DNA of 64,000 nucleotides from Magicicada septendecula (Eukaryota; Arthropoda; Insecta; Hemiptera; Cicadidae): contig CM068367.1 in assembly GCA_034769895.1 (NCBI GenBank), positions 124,037,927-124,101,926 on the forward strand, written 5' to 3'. The position numbers were made by a program, and so were the translations under genes. The notes under the pieces were generated by a model. That model was not told where the DNA came from, did no database searches, and saw only the letters and a program-made list of their open reading frames with translations. Below, one piece after another: positions 24,526 to 36,975 of the stretch. The number at the start of each line of letters is the position of its first letter. Within the stretch, counting starts at the first letter, position 1.

Positions 24526-25227
24526 ATGGCAGCATTAAATTCATTTTGCTATAGAGCTATAAATTATCTAGAAAATGAAGAACTCAAACAAAAAGAATTA
24601 AAGAAAATACAACAAATAGCAAAAAATAATAATTACAACCCTAAAATAATTAATAGAATAGTTAAGAAAATAGAGGAAAATAAAGAAATAGAAAATAACA
24701 AAAAAGAAAAAACAAATGAAGAAAAGAAATATAAAGGAGCAATAACATGCATAGGATATCAAACAAAAATGTTACAAAAATGTTTCGAAAAATATTAAAT
24801 ACAGATAGGAATAAAGAAAACGAAAAATGTATTCGAATATATAAAAAATGATAAAACAGAAGAAATTCCATTAACAGAAAAAAGCGGCGTATACAAATTA
24901 AAATGTGGGGAATGTAATAAGATATATCTGGGCGAAACTGGAAGAAAATTTAAAATTAGAATGAATGAACACGCAAAAGGAGAAGGGGTTAGAGTAACGA
25001 ACTCACTATATGCAAGACATTTCAACGAATCAGGCCATAAATTCATAAATCCCAATGAAAATATGGAAATAATCAAAATAGAAAACAATCCGCAAAAAAG
25101 AAAATTAATAGAAGAACTAGAAATACTTAAAGTTAAAAAAGAAGATAAAAATAAATTAATGAATATAAAAGTGGATTTTACAAATGAAGAAATATTTTAT
25201 TATATATTAAACAATAAACAAAAATAA
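24526..25227 (+). pseudogene. PLE C-terminal region with GIY-YIG endonuclease, one internal stop
   Basis: A single frame is open from ATG 24526 to TAA 25225-25227 except for an internal TAA at 24796-24798. The first part (~90 codons) is Lys/Glu/Asn-rich and matches the linker between RT and endonuclease in PLEs. From about 24880 comes the endonuclease: SGVYKLKCGECNKIYLGETG holds the GIY-YIG-type motifs and the CxxC pair, followed by RKFKIRMNEH with the catalytic-region Arg and His. The nuclease would nick the target for retrotransposition. The internal stop sits before the nuclease. Confidence 0.82.
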
Positions 25228-25341
25228 ATTAAAATAATAAGAATAACACACTAAAAAATGACAAAATGTAAAAGGTTACAAAAAAAAAAAAAAATTATAA
25301 GTCAAGAATGAAGAAATTAATGGAAAAAAAGGTTGTTTAAG

Positions 25342-25380
25342 ACCTGAACATGTCAGTAATGACGAAAAGCTCAGTCGAAC
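25342..25380 (+). ncRNA. Hammerhead-like motif, right arm of the short PLE (core mutated)
   Basis: The inverse copy of the left-arm motif reads CUGAACA instead of CUGAAGA; helix II (GUCA/UGAC) and GAAA are intact. The change hits the invariant G of the core, so this arm should be inactive. Confidence 0.45.
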
Positions 25381-25425
25381 AATAAAAAATTATAGCAGTT
25401 AGCAAATTCATAAAAGAAATAGTAA

Positions 25426-26679
25426 GGATGGCTGCTAATTTAAACAATACGAAGCATAAAATATTACTTGAAAACTCTACTCTAAAAGAGAAGTGAGTGG
25501 AATGCTGCCTGGTTTCATTTACGAACAACAAGAAAAAATAAATCAGTATAAAATATTAAAAATTTCACAAATCTTTCAATTTTTATTTTTGACTGACACG
25601 TAATTATCACAGTCACAATTATACAAGATTATAACTATAATTTTATAACCTCAAAAACAACGAGTATACGTTTACTTTGAACCAACGTAAACACTATACC
25701 TGATGCAATTTACAAATCAAGAAGGCTGTGCATACTTTATGACAAAATTAAAGATGCACTACAGCGCTGTTAGTGGAACATTGCGGAAACTTTGCAAACG
25801 CCTAGCTAACATTGGAAACATAGGACAGTTGTGAAGAGTAGCGCACGTTCTCCCATATGTTTGTGTAGTAAGCTCTGCCATATACTGTTTAAGTTGCAAA
25901 CAGGCTACAACCACCAGCCTGCACGCCACATTTGAATTGTAGGGCCTACATGAACATTACCACTTAAGATCTAATACACTCTCCGTTGAAATTTATGACA
26001 CTTTTAGCTGCTTAATGTTTTCTTATATTATTTTGTAGTTTAGTTATTCTATATTGGTGGTTGTGTAACGCTGCAACCATAACACCAGCCGCCATGGAAA
26101 ATACGTAATGGATGTAATGATAAAATAGATAAACGATAATAATTATGGATCGATCATGATAAAAATTGGCTGATTAATACAATTAAGCTACAAGAAGAAA
26201 TAAATCACGAAAGACTGGGACCCAGATGGAACAGTGAATACAAATGTCAGAATTCAAATTGCTTCTTGTTGGATGAAAAGACAAAGATGAACAAAGACCA
26301 GAGCAAATGTGTCAAGCATCAGAACACAGAAAATGGTTGGCAGGAAGTATATCTCAAGAAGACAATTATATCAGACCAGATTTATTGAGTTATCGATGAC
26401 TATATTTAATGATAGAATATTATTAACATAGAGTTAATACATTAGCAAAGAGTCTGTACACAATCTTTAAACTAATGTAATGCAATTATTATAAATACTG
26501 CAATTATAAGTTACTTGTAATTGTAGTTTTTTTCAATCTGGAGTGTATATTATTTGTAGCTGTCAGACAAAAATGGATTCACACATCTGTCGTTACAAAT
26601 ATTTGGAAAGCAGTCAGTTTAACTGAGCTCTTGAGTGAATAAACGCATTGCCGAATATATAATACTAGCTTTGTGCATA
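25426..26679. other. Stretch without recognised genes
   Basis: No gene seen. It may include flanks of old hAT insertions (see 23777) but no clear boundary. Confidence 0.4.
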
Positions 26680-27483
26680 GAGGGGCAGATTAGAAGTGCG
26701 TGGTGCCCTATGCTGCTGTCAGACTGGTGCCCTTCCCCTATTCAAAATTCAACCTTTTACCCATTAATTTATACTGATAAATGGCATACACAATTTCAAA
26801 AGTTAACAGTTATTTTATTAAACTCACAAATTACAACAAATGTTTAGCTAAATAGTGATCATAATGAGTATAGTAGTACTTAAGCTTAGAAAATACTAAT
26901 CAATCCAATTTTTTTTTTATTTTGCCTTAACAAAGTCTTGTATAATTTCTTATAAATTGAGTGATTCAAGTATTTATGTACTTATCTCTCCTCTTTTGTT
27001 GCCACCACCATTTGATGAACCAAATGTTTTGTTTACATTTTACGTTAAAGGTGTTTAAAAAACATAATGGTGAACTATTATAAGCATGCACACATCTTTT
27101 TATGATTTTGGATATACGACATTTGTTTTTTATTCACATTTATTATCTTCAAAAAGTTTTTGTTATATGGATACACGAAAGATGGCGAAGGAGAGTTATG
27201 GAATGGACCCCACCAGGAAGAAGGAAAAGAGGAAGACCACTTATCACCTGGATAGAAGAAATTCAGACTACATTGAGGGAACGAGAAATTGAAGATCTTT
27301 GGATCGACAAGCAACAGTGAAGGATGAGAACTCAATCACTTCTGTAATCTTTGGTTCCAGAAAATGTGTAAACATTGTACAGCTGGATTAATAAATAAAG
27401 TTTTTGTTATTTAGGGCTAGACAGCTGAGGCCCTGGTGCCTGGTGCTGCAGCATACCCTAGTGTTATGAATAATCCGCCACTG
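26680..27483 (-). mobile_element. Old hAT copy, minus strand
   Basis: The right end (27415-27483) is the inverse of the 5' end of the hAT at 33157 (shared TGCTGCAGCATACCCTAG, ends CCGCCACTG). The left end (26680-26920) is the inverse of that element's 3' end at 37385-37603. Flanking octamers TGTGCATA (26672-26679) and TCCACATA (27484-27491) agree at 5 of 8 positions, consistent with a decayed duplication. The middle holds a LINE fragment; the transposase is gone. Confidence 0.7.
27155..27410 (+). mobile_element. LINE 3' end (family L1) inside the old hAT
   Basis: It encodes RRRVMEWTPPGRRKRGRPLI and ITWIEEIQTTLREREIEDLW up to a TGA near 27318. The 3' tail (AATCTTTGGTTCCAGAAAATG, ACATTGTACAGCTGG) is shared with the copies at 38665 and 51780. 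This is the C-terminal end of a non-LTR retrotransposon polymerase ORF, strongly 5'-truncated. Confidence 0.85.
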
Positions 27484-28034
27484 TCCACATACATATCAAC
27501 ACAGGCACCGTAATGTGAAGACTTCTTCCTCTCAAATGGCATATTGTTTTGCAGTCAGTATTTTCCTAAATTTACAAGTACTCACTGATAAAATTTCGTT
27601 TATTAAATTGTTGTGGCTGTTTATTTCAGAATGATGTTAAAATGCAGGAAAATTATACAAAAATCATGTGAACAGTTAAATTAAAAAAATATAAAAATCA
27701 TTTTAACGATTCTGTGTAAAACAAAAAGTTAGTTCAGTAACTTTTAAGTGTTGTTGATTAGGTCTATTCCAGAACATCTATAAGAACAGTTTTAAAAACA
27801 GAACTAGTAATTCTCAAATAACAAATGGTATGAGGTTGTTTCATCTCTCTAACTACTTATATTTTGCGGGTCAAACAGATTATTAACAGACTTTAATTTT
27901 ATCTGAATTTAATGACAGACTCTGTCATTTTCTACTATACAGATTAAAATAAAGTGTAAAAAATCAAAAGTATTACACTATAGAAAAATAAATATTTTTG
28001 TGTGCCACACTGCATCAGTTTTATATAGTATGAG

Positions 28035-28037
<3 letters not shown>

Positions 28038-28077
<40 letters not shown>
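28038..28077. repeat. (GT)n microsatellite
   Basis: About 20 GT units. Confidence 0.98.
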
Positions 28078-28078
<1 letters not shown>

Positions 28079-28191
28079 TTTTAGTCTAATTATTTTTAAA
28101 GTACACTTCACTTAATTCTGCATACATGTGGCAGTTACAAACGTTTGATTATACAAAAGTAATACAACCCCATGTTTTATGTAAAAAGCCT

Positions 28192-28445
<254 letters not shown>

Positions 28446-28609
28446 ATTTTCATATAGTGATATAAAATTAATTTATTTCTATATAATTCCAATGCTTTAA
28501 CATTACTGTTGCACCACACACACAACCTGCCAAAAACTTGGTGCAAATGTTCTACTCACTGTGTTATCTTAATGCAGATTCACTTGATTATTGCACCTGA
28601 TAATAAATT

Positions 28610-29390
28610 ATGTTGGAAACATTACAATGGTCCCCCAAAGTACTGGAGAGGATGAGAAATGGCTTATGGTCTCATTCCTTGATGAAGGGAAATATCCAGC
28701 CACACCTCCAAGTGGTGTGGGATGGGGAAACACCTACAGGTGGCTAATGCGGCTCTGGAGACCGAGTGACAGCCAGTATAAGCTGTCCCTCCTCTACTTG
28801 TCATTGTCAAGTAGAGTTTAAGGCACACTTTTGCCCTTGGAGTGACAAATTGCCCCTAAAGATAGATGACCTTCCATTGGTCAACAACGTAAGATGTGGG
28901 AGGCGAGGAGAAACCACCACATTAAAGATTCTTACAGATATCTCAACAGGGAAAACTGGTCTCTTTAGTCTGTTAAGACAGCCAGTTTATGGGAGAACAC
29001 CCAGACAGAAAATCGGGCTGGGCGTTAAGTCTGAAGGTGGCAGGCCCACCATATATGTCTTACCCTGCAATATGCTAGTAACATATCCAGTGGACATATT
29101 CACCACTAAATTACCTCAAATAAGGACTAGCCAGACGGATCACCCAGTATCAGCTGAATTGGTGGGAACAGCTTTGCCGAATGGATGACTGCCGCATCCT
29201 CAAACAACTATGGGACTATAAACCGAGGGAACGGAAAGGTGTGGGAAGTCCGAGGAAGCGCTGGAGTGACTAGCTCTAATCTTTGTTTATTTGATATGGG
29301 AACAAACCATCCTTGGTTTAATCCTTGATGAAGATGATGGTAATGATGAACATTACCATGACCAATAAAAAATACAACCTTTAAATAGTT
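28610..29390 (+). mobile_element. LINE fragment (family K), probably internally deleted
   Basis: From about 29130 to 29360 it matches the family-K tail at 50335-50550: codons for the LNWWEQLCRMDDCRI-type segment, KGVGSPRKRWSD, then the 3' UTR with AACAAACCATCCTTGG and (GATGAT)n. Upstream, 28630-29130 is GC-richer and unrelated to the RT. It may be the 5' UTR of the same family joined by an internal deletion (inference). No intact ORF. Confidence 0.65.
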
Positions 29391-31434
29391 TTTGGATATA
29401 ATTTCTTTTTTATATGGTGTCACTATGTACTAACATGTGTTCCTCCTTTATATGTGTTTCAGTCATATCAATCATCACAATCCAGATCTTTAGAAATGTG
29501 ATTTACAAATACGTGTATACACAAGACATTATAGTATATTTGTAACAATTTATATTATAGCAATATATAATCACTATGACTATGGTTTCGACAGTCAAAA
29601 CTAGAAAATTATGATTTCAATTGAGTAGAATTAAAAAAATAAAATAAATAAAATACGAATTTGAACTGCAAGGAAAAGCTTGTTGCGCGCGCGCGCGCGC
29701 GTGTGTGCACCAGCACATGCGTGTGGATGACCCTTAGCTATTTAGTTTTCAACAGATAATAGTGTTAAATCATCTCTCAATTATTATTTGTCAAATCTGT
29801 TAAATACGTTTTCTTTAGAAAAAAGCTAACAAGCAAATAATACAGTAAATTAACTGACTAGTAAAATCAACAAAACTTTGTATTATTTCTAATATGTTTG
29901 TCATATAACACACACGCACGCACTTGTTTAAGACTTAGGCTTACAGCTTTTTTTTTCAAAATTTTCAATTTTTATACCAAAATAATGCGAATGACATACC
30001 TATGTGTTACGTGGAACTTACTAATTAGCGGCATTTCAGCTACTACTTAATATTCGTCAGAAACAAAATAAATTATGTTAAGTTGAATTAATAAAACGAA
30101 TACGCACATCTACATTAATGTAGGAACAGGTTTAACCAACCACACTAGGTAAGACATGTGAATACCAGATCAAATCTGAATTGTATCTTTCGATACAAAG
30201 AGATACAAGCAGTGGTGGTTTTGTTTCATTCCTTCGTTATTCTGATTGTGAAAACAATACCGGTATTTATTTTGTATAGTTTCTTTGCATACTTACTTTC
30301 AGTTACGAATTATTTTCTAAAAATTCATTGTTTGTTTGTGTTTTTTTTTTTTTTTTTGTATCAGCAGTTATACATTTACTAACACACACAAAACGAACGT
30401 AGGTTTTATTTAGGAACAACAGAGGCACTATACTTGTATACTGCTTATTAAATTTTTGTTCTGTATAAGCCTATATTCAAAATACTGTGTTTCTTTTCTA
30501 TAAATATTAAATTTTTTACCTAAATATAAAATTAAACTAGAAATAATATTGAATTAACGGTAATATTTTTGTAGAAGTATTTAAATATTACTTATATGAT
30601 TTAAAAACTTATTTCTATTATTAAAAAAAAAAGAAGAGAGAAGTGCCTGGAGAAGCGCGTTGGATCAAACCGGCGACGATAAATTATTATTAGCGTCAAC
30701 AAGCAGCAACACATCCAGTTTACAGCAGGCCGTGACGTTACTTTTTGTATGAGTCATTTCTATCATTGTATCGTTGTCACTCGCGTACAGTAAGACAGAC
30801 AAAAAATAAAACGGCATGAACTAAAATCACTGTTTACAGATTCATTTTCTTTTTAACTGAGCGCTAAATCTAACTACTGTTTATGTCTGTTTATTTATTC
30901 CCGTCTTCGCGGAGTATTTAAAGTAGCCAATGCGACTAATGGACAATTTGTAGATTTTATAAGTACAAAAAAAAAACGTAATTTGAATACCTATAATAAA
31001 TTCATACACCTAATTCGATCGTCCAATCTCGAGAGTATCAACGATACGGATTACGCCAAACCAATTTCCCATTACTTGGTTACTGCTATTACGATATGTA
31101 AAAAGATAGTTCTTTTCATGATAAACAACTTAAAGCACTAGAAAATAATCAGCCACCATGAGGGTCGCGCAGACGATGGGTGAAGCCAAGTTCTGAGCTT
31201 CTAGTAGAACTCCCTAGTAAAACAACAATAGTAGAAATGTAGTTTGCATTACCCTCTTCCCCGACATCCGTCTTGTTTTATTGATATGGGCTATGTAAAC
31301 TAGAGATGAGCAAAGTAGTTCATTGAAACGAACTTGTCATAGCCAAGTCGTTCATATAAACGAACTAGCGCAATGAACTAGGTCACTAGTTATGTCGAAC
31401 CCCTGTTTTTCTAAATGTTTATAAATATTAGAAG
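29391..31434. other. AT-rich stretch without recognised genes
   Basis: No gene or repeat family recognised. It contains an alternating (GC)n(GT)n tract at 29684-29707, a likely Z-DNA-forming site, and a T run at 30343-30357. Confidence 0.45.
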
Positions 31435-31740
31435 AACAATATAGAATGGACGACAATAGGTTAACAAAGCAGATCTTCAAATATCTGTGGGGGAAGAAGT
31501 CAACATCAAGTTGGATTAAAGAAGTCCAAAAGGATTTAGAAAAAATAGTATAGGCTACACGCAGAAGAAGCAATTGAAAGAGAAGTTTTTCGGGCAAAAG
31601 CGTTAAAAATGGAAGGAGTCCAGAGTAGGAGAGAGAAAAACGCAGGTTGAAAGTGGACTGAAGACAGGAAGAAAAGACACAGTGAAAAGATGAAGGAATA
31701 TTGGAGGAAAAGAAAAGAACAAAGAATAAAGAATTGAAAT
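31435..31740 (+). mobile_element. LINE polymerase C-terminal fragment
   Basis: Frame-broken coding reads RLTKQIFKYLWGKKSTSSWI, IKEVQKDLEKI and then KWTEDRKKRHSEKMKEYWRK, a pattern common at the C-terminus of insect non-LTR retrotransposon proteins. Family L1 and K tails are absent, so it is a third LINE lineage. Confidence 0.6.
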
Positions 31741-32256
31741 TGGCACGTGGTCCTTAGATGGCCGATACAAAAAAAAAGAACAAAAATTGATATCTTCCTC
31801 TTTCTGTTTATCTTTAATTATAGGCCTCCTCATGCATGTTTATGACCAGCTTCCTCATGCACATGAAATAACATCAAAGTGCATGAAGATTCGCTGAAAG
31901 ATAACCAATACCTTTGGGAGGGGGGGGGGTTCAACAAAACAGACACTATAAAATATCGTTTAAATACAAAAAAATTATGAAAATCATTTTATTCATGTCG
32001 CCTTCGGCCAGAATCGCGAAACCCGTCTCTCATTTAAGAGTCGTAATAAATAACACACATCTGAAATAACAAAAATAATTTATTCTTTTCAATTATTTAA
32101 TAACTTTTAAAGTAACTTCCTCCAATTCTAGCATACGACATTCTCTGCCAGCTATTTCACAATAAAAAATTTTCTCAAACAGTCTATTCTCTCTCCCCCT
32201 TCCGATTCATCGGGACTGATAGACGTTTACTTTTAAAAATCCTTGTTTTCAAAAAG

Positions 32257-32300
<44 letters not shown>

Positions 32301-33084
32301 TAATTATTTAACAGTACTGTATAACAAAATAATTAAAAACATAAAAATATGGAGTTTGTAATACTATAAAAACTCCAAAATAAACTGCAGCTAAGAACAG
32401 TAAACGAATGAAACAACGAACCTACAGCAGGCAAAGCATTCAGTTCTAACACTAGTTACTCATTCACGAACGACCTACTGAAAGCGAACGATCTATTGGA
32501 AGGGAACGATCTAGTGAAAATGAACGACCTACTGCAAGGGACTGACTGAACTAACAATGAACTACAGTGGTTTAGTTTTATAAGTGGCCAATAGGAGCTT
32601 GGCTAATGCGAACTACGAACGAACTACTGTTCTGCGGCGCGAACGACTCTAATCAGTAATTCACTAATGCAAACCTCATTGAAAAGTAAAGTTAAGGCAG
32701 GGCCACACCGATCCATTTGGTTAAATTAATATATGCACGGTGTAGGCTATATTCAGCGGATGTATGTAAGCAACAGCTTTGCGGTTAAACACGTAGGCAT
32801 GATTATACAATGTGGTTATCAGCATACAAAGTGAGCTCGTTAACTCCACATTGATAACGAAGTACAGAATATACTCTTATTGTGCTCTGTATAAACAGAC
32901 CACATGTTCAGCGCTACACATGCTTGTGTACAAAGGATATCCATATTTACTTCGTCTAAGGTAAATGGAAACGTAGTATTCTGAGGTGTCTCAAGCAGAT
33001 GAAGCTGAAAATCACCCGAAACCATACTGTTATACCCGAAAAGCTACAAACTCCTGCCCTGACAATGAAGGAGAAAAAGAAGTA
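31741..33084. other. Stretch without recognised genes; short arrays
   Basis: It contains a G run (31919-31929), a (TA)n tract at 32262-32298, and four imperfect ~18-bp units (GAACGACCTACTGAAAGC type) at 32468-32540. TAGAGATGAGCAAAG at 31302 resembles a hAT end, but its partner was not found. Confidence 0.45.
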
Positions 33085-33156
33085 TGAATGTATTACACAA
33101 TTACATAATTCATTAATACGTAGCAATAGTTTGTTCTCTAAAAGTGACCTCATGAG
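33085..33156 (+). repeat. Dispersed repeat R1, left part of a copy split by hAT
   Basis: It matches 38685-38735 (TTAATACGTAGCAATAG, CTCTAAAAGTGACCTCATGAG) up to the hAT insertion point. The copy resumes at 37604. Confidence 0.85.
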
Positions 33157-33299
33157 CAGTGGCGGATTATCCATAACTCTAGGGTATGCTGCAGCACCGG
33201 ACACCAGGACCTCAGCTGTCAGAGAGGGCACCATCCAGCTCTATATCACAAAAACGTTTTGAAGATAATAAATGTGAAAAAAACAAACAAACAAACAAA

Positions 33300-33640
33300 T
33301 AAAAATCCTCAATCCAAAATCATAAATATCGGTTTGGAGAACCATACATGACTTCCATGTTCTAAGATTTATATTTAAAATCATTTACGAAATGAAATGT
33401 TTCCATAGAAACTACTTCTTTCCACTTATTGCTTCAGCCATAACCATAGTACTGTGGTCACTAACGTATACCACCACACGTTATCGCACTCGATTTTCAC
33501 TGATGATGGCAGTCGACGGCACTGCCGAAACGTCTGGTTTTGAAGAAAACATTGGACTACGGGCAAACGGCCAAACAGCCCGGGAAGGAATTTTAACAAC
33601 AAACTACTACTTTGTTGCCGATAACGTAGTACACATATAA
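33300..33640 (+). repeat. Repeat Y, copy 1
   Basis: It matches 35268-35560: AAATATCGGT, GGAGAACCATACATGACTTC, CATAGAAACTACTTCTTTC, GAAAACATTGGACTACGG and the CCCGGGAAGGAATTTTAACA end. It contains a hammerhead-like motif. The family is unclassified, possibly a PLE terminus or a small ribozyme-bearing retroelement. Confidence 0.7.
33497..33535 (+). ncRNA. Hammerhead-like motif in repeat Y, copy 1
   Basis: It reads CUGAUGA, U, then a perfect 6-bp stem GGCAGU/ACUGCC with a 7-base loop, then GAAA and CGUC. GUC fits the cleavage triplet, and the bases after it (UGG) can pair with UCA just before the core. In copy 2 (about 35428-35463) the core reads CUGAUGG and the stem has a mismatch. Confidence 0.5.
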
Positions 33641-33805
33641 AAATTATCCCCTCCCCCTTAAACTATAATTTTCATTTATAGAAAATTACCCCCACCCCGT
33701 TCAACTAGCCTCTTCATTTATAGATATTTCATCTACGTTTCTACAGTGGATTATTAAGATCTCCTATCAGGATACTTTATTTATCAAAATTAAGTACTTT
33801 ACTCT
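33641..33805. other. Spacer inside the hAT
   Basis: Pyrimidine-rich spacer between repeat Y and the minisatellite; no known feature. Confidence 0.4.
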
Positions 33806-35095
33806 TGTTACAACAAAAAATGTTTCAGGTAAACTGCCCTTTCCCCGTAACCGATCTTCACCAAAATCAATAGGGCCTTGAGTATTCTACAACTCAGGCA
33901 CATATATAAAATATTATTTGATTCTGTTTGAATTTACGGCTGTTATCGTTAGTTATGAAAAATTTCTCTTATTACAACATAAAATGTTGCAGATAAACTA
34001 CCCCTTTCCATTAACCGATCTCCAACAAAATCAACAGACCTTGAGTTATCTACAATTGAGGAAGGTATGCACAAAATTATTTGATTCTGTTTAAATGTGC
34101 GGCAGTTATCGTTCGTTAAAAAAAATTACTCTCGTTAAAACATAAAATGTGGCAGGTAAACTACCCCTTTCCCTTAACCGATCTTCACCAAAATCAATAC
34201 GCCATGAGTCCTCTACAAATCAGGTACATATGTAAAAAAATTATTTGATTCTGCTTGAATTTACGGCAGTTATCGTTCTTCATGGAAAACGTTCTCTTGT
34301 TAAAACATAAAAAGTTGCAGGTAAACTACCCCATTCCCGTAACCGATCTTCACCAAAATCAACAGGCCTTCAGTCTTTTATAATTGATGAATGTATGCAA
34401 AAAAATATTTGATTCTATTTGAATGTGCGGCAGTTATCGTTCGTCATAGACAAATTACCGTTGTTAAAACATAAAATGTTGCTGGTAAACTACCCCTTTC
34501 CCTTAATCGATCTTCACCAAAATCAACAGACATTGTTCACTAAAGCACAGGAAGGTATGGAAAACATTATGTGATTCTGATTGAATTTACGGCAGTTATC
34601 ATTCGTCATAGAAAAAATTACCCATGTTAAAACATAAAACGTTGCAGGTAAACTACCCCTTTCCCTAAACCGACCTTCACCAAAAACAATAGGTCCTGAG
34701 AACTCTACTCAGAGTTGCATGCAAAACATTATTTGATTATGTTTGAATTTGCGGCTATTATCGTTTGCCATAGAAAATACATAAAACGTTGCAGGTAAAC
34801 TACCCCTTTCTCTTAACCGATCTTCACCAAAAACAATAAGTCTTGAGAACTCTACAATTCAGGGCTGTTTGCAAAAAATTATTTGATTCTGTTTGAATTT
34901 GCGGCTGTTATCGTTTGCCATAGAAAATACCCTTGATAAAAAAATGTTGCAGGTAAACTACCCCTTTCCCTTAACCGATCTTCACCAAAAACAATAGGTC
35001 TTGAGAACTCGACAATTTAGGGCTGTATGCAAATAATCTTTTGATTCTGTTTGAATTTGCGGCTGTTATCGTTTGCCATAGAAAAAAAATCTAAG
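33806..35095 (+). repeat. Minisatellite array 1 (about 8 units of ~160 bp)
   Basis: Eight copies of a unit holding TTGCAGGTAAACTACCCCTT, CCGATCTTCACCAAAA and TTTGATTCTGTTTGAATTT start near 33821, 33984, 34148, 34312, 34477, 34640, 34788 and 34945. Spacing is mostly 163-165 bp, shorter in the last units. The array is followed by a (GACA)(CA)n tract at 35097-35147 and a conserved tail (ATCGAACACG, CCATCACCATACTTCCATTT) to ~35260. Confidence 0.93.
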
Positions 35096-35118
35096 ACAGA
35101 TAGACACACAGACACAGC

Positions 35119-35149
<31 letters not shown>

Positions 35150-35267
35150 TTCGAATAATGACTTTTTTTCATGTTTTGAGGGTAGTACAATCATAATCTG
35201 CAATAATATCGAACACGATTTTTTTTGCCATCACCATACTTCCATTTCCTTATGGAACATGGAAGTA

Positions 35268-35560
35268 AATATCGGTATGGAGAACCATACATGACTTCCA
35301 TTTAAAATCATATTCGAAATGAAATATTACCATAGAAACTACTTCTTTCTACTTACTGTTTCAGCCTTAACCACAGTACTGTGGTCACTAGCGTATACCA
35401 CCTCACGTTATCGCACTCGATTTTCACTGATGGTGGAATTCGATGGCATTGCCGAAACGTCTGGTTTTGTAGAAAACATTGGACTACGGCCAAATATCCC
35501 GGGAAGGAATTTTAACAAAAACTACTTCTTAGTTGCCGATAACGTTGTACACATATATAT
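35268..35560 (+). repeat. Repeat Y, copy 2
   Basis: Same sequence as 33300-33640 with scattered changes. It directly follows the tail of minisatellite array 1, suggesting the two belong to one composite unit. Confidence 0.7.
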
Positions 35561-36284
35561 AAAAAATATCCATAAAATTAATGGCTTGTATAAGTTAATG
35601 ATTGATCTCCATTAAGTAGTGCTCAAGTTTCCAAAGTTTTAATATTATGATGTCCGTAATTAAAACATCAGAGCAGGTTTAGTGTGAATGAGGGTACACC
35701 GTGGACAAAAATTTTCAACATTTCCTATTGAGCGTTGCTTAGAGTAAAGCTGCGAATCTACAGTGTATGTTTCACAGAACAAACACGCGAAAAAGAAGGA
35801 GCGCTCCGAAGTCACTCATGGACCCTCAGCATCTTGCAGAGGGTTCATTCCGTCAAGACGAAAAGTCTGTCTATGAATCGTTCCTCTGTAAAGACGTGCA
35901 GTTACACTGCCCAGCGATCCACAGGAAGCAAATTGATGTCCATTTTTTCGGCTTGCACGCGTTATGTTGGTGTGGGTTTCGGCACTTTCCATTTAAAAAG
36001 CGTGCAAATGTAAGAAAATAAACATGAGTGAGGCCAGAAATAACGCGAATTTTGTGTGTGTGTGTGTTCCCTGCCTTTTTATTGCTGTAGTCATAATAAT
36101 AAAATGGAAACGTAAACATTACATAACTGAGATATGCTTACCTGCCACGAACGATATATTATTTTATACATGTATATTAACTCATACATAATTTACATTA
36201 AAATGAAAAAATTATAATTTTATTGCCTGGCAACAAAATTATTTTATTTTTAACAATTACCATTGTTTGAAAAAGTTTAAATGA
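35561..36284. other. Spacer inside the hAT without recognised genes
   Basis: Short frames exist (for example 35767-36021), but none shows a domain. It may be part of the original hAT interior. Confidence 0.4.
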
Positions 36285-36965
36285 ATTTTCAAGTACTTTA
36301 CTGCTGTTAAAACGTAAAAGGTTGCCGGTAAACTACCCCTTCCCCTTAACCGATCTTCACCAAAAACAACAGGTCTTGAGAACTCTGCAATTTAGGGCTG
36401 TATGCAAATAATCTTTTGATTCTGTTTGAATTTGCGGCTGTTATCGTTTGCCATAAGAAATACCCTTGTTAAAACATAAAATTTTGCTGGTAAACTACCT
36501 CTTTCCCTTAACCGATCTTCACCAAAAACAATAGGTCTTGAGAACTCTACAATTCAGGGCTGTATGCGAAACATTATTTGATTCTGTTTGAATTTGCGGC
36601 TGTTATCGTTTGCCAAAAAAAAAATTTCCCTTGATAAAAAAAAACCGTTGCAGGTAAACTACCCCTTTCCCTCAACCGAGCTTCACCAAAAATAATAGGT
36701 CGTGAGTACTCTACAAATCAGGGCTGTACGCAAAAATTATTTGATTCTGTTTGAATTTGCGGCAGTTATCGTTTGCCATAGAAAAAAATCTACACTTAGA
36801 CAGACAGACAGACAGACAGATAGACACACAGACACACACACACACACACACACACTTTTCAAAAAACGACTTTTTGTCATATTTTGAGTGTAGTACAATC
36901 AGAATCTGCAATAATCTCGAACACGATTTTTTTTGCCATCACCATACTTCCATTTCCTTAAGGAA
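36285..36965 (+). repeat. Minisatellite array 2 (3 units) with tail
   Basis: Three units of the same ~163-bp repeat start near 36319, 36483 and 36648. A (GACA)n(CA)n tract follows at 36798-36855, then the same tail as array 1, ending TTAAGGAATATGGAAGTAAA near 36977. Confidence 0.9.
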
Positions 36966-36975
36966 TATGGAAGTA

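Larger units (their letters stand above)
24365..25425 (+). mobile_element. Short Penelope-like element with inverted termini
   Basis: A 96-bp sequence at 24365-24460 is repeated in inverse at 25330-25425 with few mismatches (GAATTTGCTAACTGC, CGTCATTACTGACAT). Between them one plus-strand frame encodes a PLE C-terminal region with GIY-YIG endonuclease. PLEs are retroelements whose terminal repeats may be direct or inverted. The RT core is missing, so the copy is 5'-truncated and non-autonomous. Low GC and A-rich codons set it apart from its surroundings. Confidence 0.85.

Noticed and set aside
23777..25925. A hAT element enclosing the short PLE
   Set aside because: The ends look hAT-like but flanking octamers do not match; only the left terminus is reported, at low confidence.
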